Shown piece after piece: positions 36,924 through 44,681 of a DNA stretch of 64,000 bases; positions within the stretch are counted from its first letter, which is position 1, and each line of letters starts with the position of its first letter. Under the pieces are notes generated by a model. That model was given only the letters and a program-made list of their open reading frames with translations. It did no database searches and was not told the origin of the DNA. Location: contig PMOI01000004.1 of the NCBI GenBank assembly GCA_003162475.1, positions 367,728-431,727 of the forward strand, given 5' to 3'. This stretch comes from Acidimicrobiaceae bacterium (lineage in GTDB: Bacteria > Actinomycetota > Acidimicrobiia > Acidimicrobiales > RAAP-2). Made by a program: the position numbers and the translations under genes.

Positions 36924-36947
36924 GCCCCGAATAATTGAGGGTTTTTT
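36924..36947 (+). terminator. Weak terminator candidate after the exporter operon
   Basis: CCCC and GAGGG are separated by an AT-rich loop and followed by TTTTTT. The stem is short, so the call rests mainly on the T-run and position. Confidence 0.35.
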
Positions 36948-37003
36948 CGCGTTAGAAACGATGCTGGCGACACGAGAAAATGGCTTTAATCAGGACTTTT
37001 AAC

Positions 37004-37048
37004 TGGTGCGCCGGCCGGGACTTGAACCCGGAACCTGTTGATTAAGAG
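37004..37048 (-). repeat. tRNA-Lys(CUU) 3'-half fragment with CCA, copy 7
   Basis: Minus-strand CTCTTAATCAACAGGTTCCG, then GGTTCAAGTCCCGGCCGGCGCACCA. Anticodon loop CTCTTAA (CUU), a perfectly paired T-arm and a complete 3' acceptor with encoded CCA are present. The upstream sequence (to the right) does not form the anticodon 5' stem, D-arm or acceptor, so this is a half tRNA and a typical attR scar. Confidence 0.78.
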
Positions 37049-37366
37049 AACTATGACACCTGTATTGACGTGTCGGTTTGGTCGTTGCAGCCCTTTGTTT
37101 GCAAGGAATCACTGTTCGTTCCAGTCGGTTTGGTAGTTCTAGTTAGTTGTGGTTTGTGGTGTTTTCTGTGGTGTTGAAACTGATGAAACTGACCTGGAAG
37201 TAATAGAGATCGATCTGCGATCCAACTCCACAACTGGCGCCACCTTTTGATTACTCAACCAGTGGAGCAAAGTTAGTCGTCCGTCGAGTCTGATCCGCGT
37301 GTGCGCGAGGAATGGGACCGGTTTCTATTTGCAAGTTGCGACAACGAGGCTGACGCGACGTGAACG

Positions 37367-38176
37367 TCACTTGTGCCTGTTGTGTGGAGGCCTCGCGGCC
37401 AGTTGGCTTGGCACGCGCGAGTGGAGGAGAACCCAGTCTCGAAAGTCAGCGTCGATGTAACCCAATAGGTCTTCGAGGTCCCGGATTCGTGCCTCAAGAT
37501 GAAGATTCCAGATTCGTTGATGGTGAGCGATGCGATTTCGAAGATCGAGGAGCCTGATCAGTGGATCTTCGACCGTTTTCAATGAGCGATTGGGTGCATT
37601 GGGAAATCCTCCAGCAAGGTCGGGCCATAACTTGAGATTGCGCTTGGAGATCAGGTAGCGCCAGAAACCGAAACTCAGTTCACTCACGATCTGGGGGTGA
37701 GTCAGCGATTTGCCTTTCCCCGCAACTCTCGATCGGGCATCCAAAATGTCCGTGCGTGCCCGTAGGGTCAACTCATCGGCCGGATCATCGAGCCACGTGC
37801 CGCTTCGTCCGAGGTTGTTGTGGCGCAGGGTCAATTGTCGCGATAGGGCGTTGCGAACGCCGATCTCCAGGTGGCCCAACGATTCCGAAATAGCTGCGCT
37901 GACGGTCGAATTCCAAAGATAGAGTTCGAGGGCTCGGTCGAGGTTGCCGTCGCATACCGCGAGGTACCCTTGAAGTCGCTCCGGACTTAGGTGGAGTTCT
38001 ACGACGGTCCAAAGATTGTTGTCCGGAAGTTCCACGGCTTCTATACTGCTATACGAAAGCCCCGGAGCGGTCCCTGGTAGTTCTTCGGAACAGGCCACAC
38101 CGCCGGGGTTTAGTATTTTCGTTTGGATTGCGCTCACATGGTTCTGATCCTGAGCGCGAGTTCCGAGTGTTTTCAT
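37367..38176 (-). CDS. Abi-like protein (Abi_2 family)
   Basis: The product has the Abi_2/AbiD-F layout: 'LSPERLQGYLAVCDGNLDRALELYLWN' near residue 62, 'LGHLEIGVRNALSRQL', 'LSFGFWRYLISKRN' and the closing HEPN-like 'RLLDLRNRIAHHQRIWN' with RN-x4-HH. That last motif is the catalytic signature of HEPN ribonucleases in this group, and family members give abortive-infection phage resistance. I set the start at ATG 38176, which overlaps the stop of a LuxR remnant; the true start could be an internal GTG nearer the domain. The gene follows the CUU-type tRNA scar, consistent with island cargo. Confidence 0.72.
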   Translation of the reverse strand: MKTLGTRAQDQNHVSAIQTKILNPGGVACSEELPGTAPGLSYSSIEAVELPDNNLWTVVELHLSPERLQGYLAVCDGNLDRALELYLWNSTVSAAISESLGHLEIGVRNALSRQLTLRHNNLGRSGTWLDDPADELTLRARTDILDARSRVAGKGKSLTHPQIVSELSFGFWRYLISKRNLKLWPDLAGGFPNAPNRSLKTVEDPLIRLLDLRNRIAHHQRIWNLHLEARIRDLEDLLGYIDADFRDWVLLHSRVPSQLAARPPHNRHK

Positions 38177-38310
38177 ATAACCCAGCCGGGTCGGATGAGA
38201 CCCGACCCGTAAGCGAAGATGACCAATTGAGCACGGTCGCGGGCGCCGAATTTTAACATTGCCTGATTGGCGTGCGTCTTGACCGTTACCGGCTCGGGGT
38301 GTGACCAATT
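38173..38310 (-). pseudogene. LuxR/NarL-type regulator remnant (C-terminal helix-turn-helix)
   Basis: The last 45 residues of a minus ORF read 'PVTVKTHANQAMLKFGARDR' and then 'AQLVIFAYGSGLIRPG', which is the end of a NarL/LuxR DNA-binding domain. Upstream sequence lacks the receiver domain and the first helices, so only the tail survives. Confidence 0.65.
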
Positions 38311-38402
38311 CAACGCGCGATGGAGAAATTTCAAAGTTGTGGACAGGTTGACCACCGATTCTGACATGTAGTGGGTATGCATTGTTCTAGGAGAGATAGA
38401 CG

Positions 38403-38835
38403 GTGACCGCTCGAACTTCGCAGAACGACATCGAGAGGTTCGAGTCGCTCTACGGGGGCGAACTACAAGTCCATCTACGCCTACGTGCGTCGTCGAGCTG
38501 TTAACTCCTCTTCGGACGTTTCTGACATCGTCTCGGAAGCATTCACTACGGCGTGGCGCAGAATCAACGACGTTCCGCTGCCATCCCCGCAAGATCGTCT
38601 CTGGCTCTTCGGTGTCGCGCATAAGTGTCTTCTCGGACATCACCGTCGCTGGTCACATCGACTCCGGCTCCTCTCGCACCTGGGGTCCCAACCCAATCGA
38701 ATTGAACTCTTAGATATCGCCACTGATCCTCTCCAACTCCGAGTGCGGGTGGCGCTCCAGGAACTTCGACCGCTCGACCGAGAAGTCATACTTCTCGTCT
38801 ACTGGGACGGGCTCAGCCATGGGGCGCTCGCGTAA
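38403..38835 (+). pseudogene. ECF RNA polymerase sigma factor, frameshifted and truncated
   Basis: GTG at 38403 has AGGAG upstream and gives 'DIERFESLYG', then the frame is lost at a run of five Gs (38454-38458). One base less would continue as 'ANYKSIYAYVRRRAVN', 'DIVSEAFTTAWRRI' and 'LQELRPLDREVILLVYWDGL', which are sigma regions 2 and 4.1. The frame ends at 'SHGALA' where the region 4.2 helix-turn-helix should follow, so the gene is also cut at its 3' end. The G-run could be a sequencing error, but the truncation could not. Confidence 0.75.
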
Positions 38836-38936
38836 CTGTCCCGACCTGCCCGATTGCAACGTCTGGTGTGAGTAAATCCTCCGAGACGACCCAAGAATTC
38901 CTCTTGAGGCAAGCCGCCGGAGGGAAGAGTGGTCAC

Positions 38937-39899
38937 TCATTGTTGATCGAGGTACTCCGAAAGCGCCGCCGTCAGTAGCAGAATCAGCCTCGCGTCTCGT
39001 CTCTCGAATAACTCGGCGTCCACATCGCCCTCGGGGTGGTGTGGGGCATCCGCAATGTCGCCGACTCTCTTCCAAATGGTGTCGACAAGTTGGCGGCGGA
39101 CGTCGTCCTCGGGCCAACCACGTTCATCTGCGATTATCTGAGCAACGTGCCGATTCTTTGTCGCTTTGAACTGCTTTTCCCACATGTTCAAAAGTCCACG
39201 GCTATCTCCGATGCAGTCACCGTATCGACGTTCGTCGAGTGCTCGTTTCGCCTTGTCGAACTGCTTGGCAGCGTTTTCGAGCGAGGGAGGTGGGAACTTG
39301 AGTTCCATGAGCCGTAGTCGGTCGTAGCCGAGCCCCGGCAGAACGTTGTTGACCCATGATGAGTTCTCGATGTTTATCGGCACTGGCTGAACCTGCGTCG
39401 TCCAATAGGGGAGCACTTCGGCGAACATTCCAAATCGAGCATTCCCCGTTTGCTCTGTACCCGTTTGGTTGTGGTTCTTGAGCGCCGCCACCACAACATC
39501 GAGATAAACGTACAGCGTGAATACCGCTGCGTTGGAGACGTGGCGCAGTGCTTCGACATCCTCAACTTCTGCTTGAGTCAAGAAGAATCGCAAGTCCTCT
39601 TGGTGGCTGGTTGGATGGGACTGCGAGTGAGCGGGGAATCGAGATATGAGTTGCCGGGTGATGGGCTGGCAGAGAACCTGTGCGGGCGACGCGTGCGGTT
39701 GTACTCCAAGCGAGGCCGTAAGGGAGATCACCGCAATCATCGCGTCGTCGGGCTGCGGATTCATCTCGAATTTTAGAGGCACGACGATTCGCGGACGCAC
39801 AGGGCCACCTTCGCCGAGAACTGCGCCCCCATTGACCGAGACAGAGCCAATGTCTGGTCCCATTCCGACTCGAATGCCTTGAGGGTTGATGTGCGCCAC
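38937..39899 (-). CDS. Hypothetical protein with HEPN-like C-terminal half
   Basis: A 320-residue protein I do not recognise. The first 75 residues look like a beta-rich domain ('PRIVVPLKFEMNPQPDDAMI'). The C-terminal half is helical with 'KAKRALDERRYGDCIGDSRG' and an acidic end, reminiscent of the HEPN-like 'AL..RRY..CV...R.A' pattern of small proteins that bind abortive-infection or nucleotidyltransferase partners. GTG start at 39899. It is the last gene of the minus-strand unit that starts near 44450 and follows the glutamic peptidase gene by eight bases. Confidence 0.55.
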   Translation of the reverse strand: MAHINPQGIRVGMGPDIGSVSVNGGAVLGEGGPVRPRIVVPLKFEMNPQPDDAMIAVISLTASLGVQPHASPAQVLCQPITRQLISRFPAHSQSHPTSHQEDLRFFLTQAEVEDVEALRHVSNAAVFTLYVYLDVVVAALKNHNQTGTEQTGNARFGMFAEVLPYWTTQVQPVPINIENSSWVNNVLPGLGYDRLRLMELKFPPPSLENAAKQFDKAKRALDERRYGDCIGDSRGLLNMWEKQFKATKNRHVAQIIADERGWPEDDVRRQLVDTIWKRVGDIADAPHHPEGDVDAELFERRDARLILLLTAALSEYLDQQ

Positions 39900-39907
39900 G
39901 TTCTATC

Positions 39908-41500
39908 TCACGGCCCTGTGTAGTTGACGGTAAAGCCATCATTGACCACCGGCTCGGGAACGGAGAGCGGCACGCCGTTCTGCACGATTTCGTAGGCGTC
40001 ACTGTTCGGGAGCGTCCATGACGAAAGGTTCGTCGTCAGGTTGCTAAAGGTCACCGTTCCGTAGTTTGCGAACGGTTCGAGCGAGCCAGTACTCGAAATC
40101 GTTTCGTCTTCCTGAACCCACTCCGCCGAGGCGCCGCCAGAGTATGAGGTGTTCGTGGCATTTCCTTGAATTCCACCGACGAGAGTGTTGCCTGAAATCG
40201 TCGATACGTCCCACGCATCTCCGATAGCGAACACGCCTTGGAGTCCAGTGGTGAGGTTTTCAAGGACCGTGACCCATTGGTCGTCAGTATTGATCTCGAC
40301 TTTCGCGATCATCGTGTCGCCCGGACTTATGGGGAAACTTGAGAAGTACGTTCCGTAATCCCACGACGGATCGACAAGGAACCACCAGCCTCGATCTTCC
40401 TGTACCCCATTCACACAGTCATCTTCGGTGCCAGTTTGGAGGAGGGCTCCCGAGTACCCTCCACCGGGCCAATAGTCCCCGCCTGTACCAACCCACGTGG
40501 CTGAGTTGCTGTTCGGTGTATCGGCGCAATTGAGCGTGGGAACTTTCCACTCGCCCGACACGTACGTGAAATAAGCACTATCGGTGGCGCTTGGAAGTAC
40601 ATAGCCAGACCAATTCGGAGACTCTGCGCCCGTAAAGGGCGTCGTGATCTGCGCGGTAGTCCACTGGGCGTAGAGCGTGATTGACGCAGTGAACGCGTAC
40701 GTCGCGCCATTGGCGTAACTGGTGCCATTACCGCTTGCCGCTGTGTTCCAACCGCTGAAGGTGTACCCAGTTCGGATAAAGACGTCGGTCGTCAATGCCG
40801 TCGAGAAGTTCAAGTTCTCGGTCTCGTTAGCCATCGAACCGGTACCGCCATTCGCGTTGAAAGTAATCGTGGCCGTTGTTGCCGAGCCCACTGTCCATTG
40901 CGCGTAGAAGGTGGCATTCCCATTGAACTTCGCAAGCGCACCGTCGGTGAACGCAGTGCCGCTGCCGTTGGCTTTGGTATTCCACCCGGCAAACGTGTAG
41001 CCCACGTAGGTAAAGACACTGGGCGTGAGGGCAGCGGTCGCATCGTACGGCTCGGTCTCGGGGGCCATTATGCCGGACCCGCCATTTGCGTTGAATGTGA
41101 TGGCGACTGATCCGGTTACTGTGACGACTTTCGAAGGGAGCGAGTATGCGCCTCTTCCGACTTTGGTGACGGCAGCGACTTGAAAGAAGTACAAAGTTCC
41201 TGCTGTCAATCCCCCTACGCGGCAGTCGGTCGCTGTGCAGGTGTATACCTGCTTCGAGACAGTTGTTTCACTGAGGATGTCATAACGATTGACCCTGTAG
41301 CCGCCGTTGGAAGTAGGGGGCAAGAAACGCACAATCGCTGAATTGTTACCCGCAACGGCTGTTACGTGGCGAGGCTCACCTGGCCGTGCGCTTGTCGACG
41401 CCGATGCCGTCGATGCAGGCGCGAGAGTCATAACTGACGCCACGGGCAACGCAATAGCCAAGACGACAACGAGTCGTTTGAGGTGGCTCTTAACATGCAT
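39908..41500 (-). CDS. Secreted glutamic peptidase (G1/eqolisin) with Fn3 and Listeria-Bacteroides repeats
   Basis: A 530-residue secreted protein. A signal peptide (1-35, core 'LVVVLAIALPVASVM') is followed by a fibronectin type III domain (about 40-128). Two Listeria-Bacteroides repeats follow (about 131-203 and 209-281; each has ITFNANGG, GYTF.GWNT, LYAQW). The peptidase G1 domain is at about 290-530 with catalytic Q355 (LLQTGTED) and E460 (SAEWVQED) and the typical 'NWSGYV' and 'SATWVGTGGDYW'. G1 peptidases work at acidic pH outside the cell. Its ATG overlaps the upstream stop as TAATG. Confidence 0.88.
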   Translation of the reverse strand: MHVKSHLKRLVVVLAIALPVASVMTLAPASTASASTSARPGEPRHVTAVAGNNSAIVRFLPPTSNGGYRVNRYDILSETTVSKQVYTCTATDCRVGGLTAGTLYFFQVAAVTKVGRGAYSLPSKVVTVTGSVAITFNANGGSGIMAPETEPYDATAALTPSVFTYVGYTFAGWNTKANGSGTAFTDGALAKFNGNATFYAQWTVGSATTATITFNANGGTGSMANETENLNFSTALTTDVFIRTGYTFSGWNTAASGNGTSYANGATYAFTASITLYAQWTTAQITTPFTGAESPNWSGYVLPSATDSAYFTYVSGEWKVPTLNCADTPNSNSATWVGTGGDYWPGGGYSGALLQTGTEDDCVNGVQEDRGWWFLVDPSWDYGTYFSSFPISPGDTMIAKVEINTDDQWVTVLENLTTGLQGVFAIGDAWDVSTISGNTLVGGIQGNATNTSYSGGASAEWVQEDETISSTGSLEPFANYGTVTFSNLTTNLSSWTLPNSDAYEIVQNGVPLSVPEPVVNDGFTVNYTGP

Positions 41501-42744
41501 TATTTGCTCCCGTACGCGGATACAAAGTCATCCAGGGACGCTGAACAAAGCGATTGTTCGCTAGGCGGAAGTAGGCAGGTTTCCATCCAACTTGTCACCA
41601 ATTGACCGGATGAGAATGTCATCGCACCTCGTGCTGCGTACGCACCCCCGGAAGGATTGGCGTCTCCGTGGACACCGGGTGGATCGGTGAACTCGACGAC
41701 ACTCTTAGTGAGTTGAGTGATTGACTCGCTTGCCGGTGCAGAAGTGAGACACCCTTGTTGGTAGTCGCTTTGATTCTCTTGCGCGGCGGCAGCGAATAGA
41801 GGACACGCTTGATCCAGTCCGCAACTGACACATGCACTCGTTTGCGAGCCGCTGATCTGCTCGACCGTCGAACTCGACGCAAGTTTGCCGCTGTAGTTGT
41901 TTGTTCCGATTGGTCCAATGAAAAGACTGCTCGAACCATCAGCGCCAATCGAAGCGTCGCAACCCCATTGGCGTGGACCAACCAATTCCATGACTCCTTG
42001 GGCATCCGCGAAGACTTTCAACTTTCCAACGTCGCCACGAGGAATCATCTCTCGGATGTAATTGGGGAGGCGTGCAGGCTTGGTACCAGGTATTCCATAG
42101 GTCGTAGTACAAGACGACAAGGGGAGATTCGCAGAAACGAGACCAGAGGGGCGAATCGTTGTCTGTGAAGTTGAACTGCTGGTAACAGTGGGGTCGTGAT
42201 GATCATTGATTGCCACCGCGACGGCACCCGACGCGAGAATCAATGCAATTACAATCAGTCCTATTGCAACTGGATGATTCCATGCGGAGCGACGACGCCC
42301 GATTGACTTTTCGTCTTCCGACTTCTCCAGTGACACCGCCAACTCGGACTCTGATGGCCCCTTGTTGTCTTGCGGCGTTTCGATAACAACGCTTGAGTTT
42401 GTTGGTGCGGCGGTCGCGCCACACTGCGGACAAAATGCTGAGTTGATCGCCATCGGCTTTCCGCACGAAACGCAAAACTCTTGATTAGGCGATTGACCTG
42501 TAGAGGTGGAGTTTCGTGACTGAGTAAGCGAAGCGATCTGACCGAGAGTCATCAGGATTGCAATGGCTATCAGAACCCACGAAATTATGTAGAACGTGTT
42601 GGCCGTTCGACAGAGCGATTCGTTGGTTGCCTGGATCAGAATTGAACTACACGCCGAATGATTGGGCGTATACAAGACCAAGCCGCCAACCCCAAGTGCG
42701 CCAAGTACAACTGCTGCGGGTACGAAAATTTTGGGTCTCACCAT
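41500..42744 (-). CDS. Zinc-ribbon membrane protein
   Basis: A 414-residue protein with hydrophobic segments at about 7-25, 50-70 and 158-178. A zinc ribbon lies between them (C91, C94, C105, C108 in CVSCGKPMAINSAFCPQC). A presumably external C-terminal domain contains 'LPLSSCTTTYGIPGT', 'WGCDASIGADGSSSLFIGP' and several cysteines. Such zinc-ribbon/TM/extracytoplasmic proteins are common in actinobacteria but lack a defined role. It is translationally coupled to the secreted peptidase gene by a TAATG junction, suggesting a joint function at the cell surface. Confidence 0.7.
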   Translation of the reverse strand: MVRPKIFVPAAVVLGALGVGGLVLYTPNHSACSSILIQATNESLCRTANTFYIISWVLIAIAILMTLGQIASLTQSRNSTSTGQSPNQEFCVSCGKPMAINSAFCPQCGATAAPTNSSVVIETPQDNKGPSESELAVSLEKSEDEKSIGRRRSAWNHPVAIGLIVIALILASGAVAVAINDHHDPTVTSSSTSQTTIRPSGLVSANLPLSSCTTTYGIPGTKPARLPNYIREMIPRGDVGKLKVFADAQGVMELVGPRQWGCDASIGADGSSSLFIGPIGTNNYSGKLASSSTVEQISGSQTSACVSCGLDQACPLFAAAAQENQSDYQQGCLTSAPASESITQLTKSVVEFTDPPGVHGDANPSGGAYAARGAMTFSSGQLVTSWMETCLLPPSEQSLCSASLDDFVSAYGSK

Positions 42745-42826
42745 TTCGCCTTCCGCGTGGGCTTCCTAATTTCTAGCCTCACTGTCTGACACGCGAGTCG
42801 GACGGGCGGATCGACGACGTCGAACG

Positions 42827-43256
42827 TCATTGCGTGCACTGGATCGTGCCCCTACCGGGAACTGGGAACCCGTCGGGGTCAACCGAGGCCCGCACGATGG
42901 TCGTCGGGTTTATCGACGTGCTCAAGAGTGTGTCGCTAAACGCCACAGTCGCACCGGGGCTCACCGCAGCCCCAGTGGGCTCGTTGTCTCCGCCTACAGA
43001 TTTGACTCTGTGCGTTCAGGTACACGATGTAAATCGTCGCGTCGGACGGCAGCAATCGGGTGTACGGATTGCGCAGGCTCCCAGCAACCGAACTAAAGAT
43101 GGAATCTCCGGTTTTCGCGATCACGTTGGTGACTATCGGAAGGGCCAAGGGCCCCGCCGTACTACCGCCTACTTTCACCGACAGCGAATCAAGAGCTGCA
43201 GACGCTTTCGGATCTTCATTCGCCAGAAAGCCGCGAAGTGTAGCGAGATCATCCAT
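42827..43256 (-). pseudogene. Small hypothetical gene broken by a frameshift
   Basis: From ATG 43256 the frame gives a protein-like sequence ('LRGFLANEDPKASAALDSL', 'ATIYIVYLNAQ') and then degenerates near 43010. A one-base shift continues with equally protein-like sequence, 'VKSVGGDNEPTGAAVSPG' and 'FSDTLLSTSINPTTIVRASV', and ends at TGA 42827. The combined product would have about 140 residues. The family is unknown. A sequencing error is possible; a conflicting plus-strand ORF here was judged a shadow. Confidence 0.45.
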
Positions 43257-43377
43257 GGTTTCAGTTTGCCCTTTTTGGTAGTTGTGCCGTTGGACGATGC
43301 CTGACCCTGTGCACAACCTATGAGTGACCCTAAGGATTCTCGCGCCTTTTCAGATTCACACGGATAAAGGGCGTTCG

Positions 43378-43881
43378 CTAACTATTGTCATCCAGCTTCT
43401 TATTCTGCTGCGCTGACTCCATCCCCGTACCCCATCGTGAATCGGGCGGACCAAGCCACCATCGCTCATCGACTTCGGTAAGAGCGGCGAAGTCGGCAGC
43501 TATCGCATCAATGGCAGCGTCCTGTTGGGATGGGTCGTTGGGAATGATGTAGTTAGCGTACGTTTTCCCATCCGCATCATCGATATTTGCTTCCTGACCT
43601 CCATCGTGCGCCTTTCGGGCTTTCTTAAGAGCCCTCTTGGTGGCTTCCCATGCATCGGCTCCTGCTGCGGAGAAGTAGCCCTGGAGAAACTGCAACACCG
43701 GAAAGGTGACGATGAATCCAATGATCAGGTTCTCAGGGGAAACACTGCCTCCCTTGTAAAAGATGTCGCGATCCGAGAGCTTTGCGTCAATCCCTTCGTC
43801 GGTAAACGCCCGGTGTATCGCATCGCGATCCGAGTGTGGGAACGCATCGGAGAATTGCAGTTCTACTTTTACGTCTTCCAT
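43378..43881 (-). CDS. Hypothetical membrane-associated protein
   Basis: A 167-residue protein of unknown function. A 50-residue ferredoxin-like N-terminal part ('VKVELQFSDAF', 'IHRAFTDEGIDAKLSDRD') is followed by one hydrophobic segment ('NLIIGFIVTFPVLQFLQGYF'), a basic helix ('WEATKRALKKARKAHDGG') and an acidic C-terminal domain. It belongs to the minus-strand unit between the type I restriction operon and the peptidase genes. The small TM plus basic helix layout recalls effector-adaptor proteins, but no family is assigned. Confidence 0.55.
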   Translation of the reverse strand: MEDVKVELQFSDAFPHSDRDAIHRAFTDEGIDAKLSDRDIFYKGGSVSPENLIIGFIVTFPVLQFLQGYFSAAGADAWEATKRALKKARKAHDGGQEANIDDADGKTYANYIIPNDPSQQDAAIDAIAADFAALTEVDERWWLGPPDSRWGTGMESAQQNKKLDDNS

Positions 43882-43910
43882 AAGTCAGTTACCTCCTGGT
43901 ATTGACGAAG

Positions 43911-44450
43911 CTATTGGATGGGTTGTTCTAGCTCTTCAAGTTGTTTCAGCACCGTTGCCTTCAGCGAATCGGCAGCAGATAAAATCGCTGCGAACTGTTT
44001 CTGGAGGTCCTCGTAGGTCGTAGAGTTGTGTACCGTGGCGTTCGTATTCAACGAACGCAGGTACGAGTCGCAGGCGGCGTATGTTGCTTCGTACGCCTTT
44101 AGAACTTTGATCGTCCCAGGTTCTATGACGGTTGCTGCGATCACTGTGCCGACTTGATGCATTCCTGCGGCTAATTCGTTTTGGTGACGCTCGTCTCGCT
44201 TTTCTACCGTGTCGCCTTCCATGACGTACGACTTCTCTTTTGCGACCTGTTGCAACAGCATGGCAAATTTGACCAATGGCTCATACAGTTTCCGAAGCCG
44301 TTCACCCTTCAGGTCGCGTAGGTGTTGTCGATCGGCTTTTGTTAGTCGTGTGTTCTCGCCACGCTGTCCGAGTGCGACTCCACCAAGGGCAGCAGCGGCA
44401 GCAACCGCTCCTCCGACGACTGACGCCCCAAAATCAAGCCAGGCGCTCAT
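43911..44450 (-). CDS. Hypothetical protein with N-terminal membrane anchor and coiled coil
   Basis: A 179-residue protein starting at ATG 44450, with GGAGG five bases upstream; the track's extra four residues include that ribosome-binding site. An N-terminal hydrophobic segment ('FGASVVGGAVAAAAALGGVAL') is followed by a long charged helical region with 'KADRQHLRDLKGERLRKLYE' and a helical C-terminus. This is a pattern of single-anchor proteins with a cytoplasmic helical domain. No known family was recognised. It is the first gene of the minus-strand unit, divergent from hsdR. Confidence 0.55.
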   Translation of the reverse strand: MSAWLDFGASVVGGAVAAAAALGGVALGQRGENTRLTKADRQHLRDLKGERLRKLYEPLVKFAMLLQQVAKEKSYVMEGDTVEKRDERHQNELAAGMHQVGTVIAATVIEPGTIKVLKAYEATYAACDSYLRSLNTNATVHNSTTYEDLQKQFAAILSAADSLKATVLKQLEELEQPIQ

Positions 44451-44553
44451 AACGACCTCCAAAATGACAGCGATGTAGTTTCATTCTACGTTGGAGGTGT
44501 TGCCTTGTCTCCCGGCAAGTAACTCATCGGGCATAGTCCGCCGGGACCTAACG

Positions 44554-44583
44554 TTGACAGAAAAGATCTATGGCAGCTATGTC
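44554..44583 (+). promoter_or_regulatory. Putative sigma-70-type promoter of the hsd operon
   Basis: TTGACA (44554-44559) and TATGTC (44578-44583) are spaced by 18 bases, about 100 bases before the hsdR start and in the divergent intergenic region. The -35 is perfect and the -10 is moderate. Confidence 0.4.
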
Positions 44584-44681
44584 AATCCTCAACGAACAAT
44601 TTTTCGTGCATACTCGTCATATCTCATGAGTAACTACTCAATCTAAAGCTTCGAGGATTAGGGGAATGAGGAGAGCGGCGA

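Larger units (their letters stand above)
36757..37366. other. Gene-free stretch with weak terminator and tRNA-Lys(CUU) fragment
   Basis: It contains a short C-rich/G-rich hairpin with a T-run at 36924-36947 and the tRNA fragment at 37004-37048. The 200 bases after the fragment are unusually rich in GTGGTTTG-like words. No gene was recognised. Confidence 0.5.

Noticed and set aside
37004-37048. Complete tRNA-Lys gene
   Set aside because: The 3' half is perfect including CCA, but the bases before the anticodon do not form the anticodon stem, D-arm or 5' acceptor strand.
42834-43304. 156-residue plus-strand ORF
   Set aside because: The sequence is low in domain character, with no ribosome-binding site. 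The opposite strand gives more protein-like sequence, though with a frameshift.
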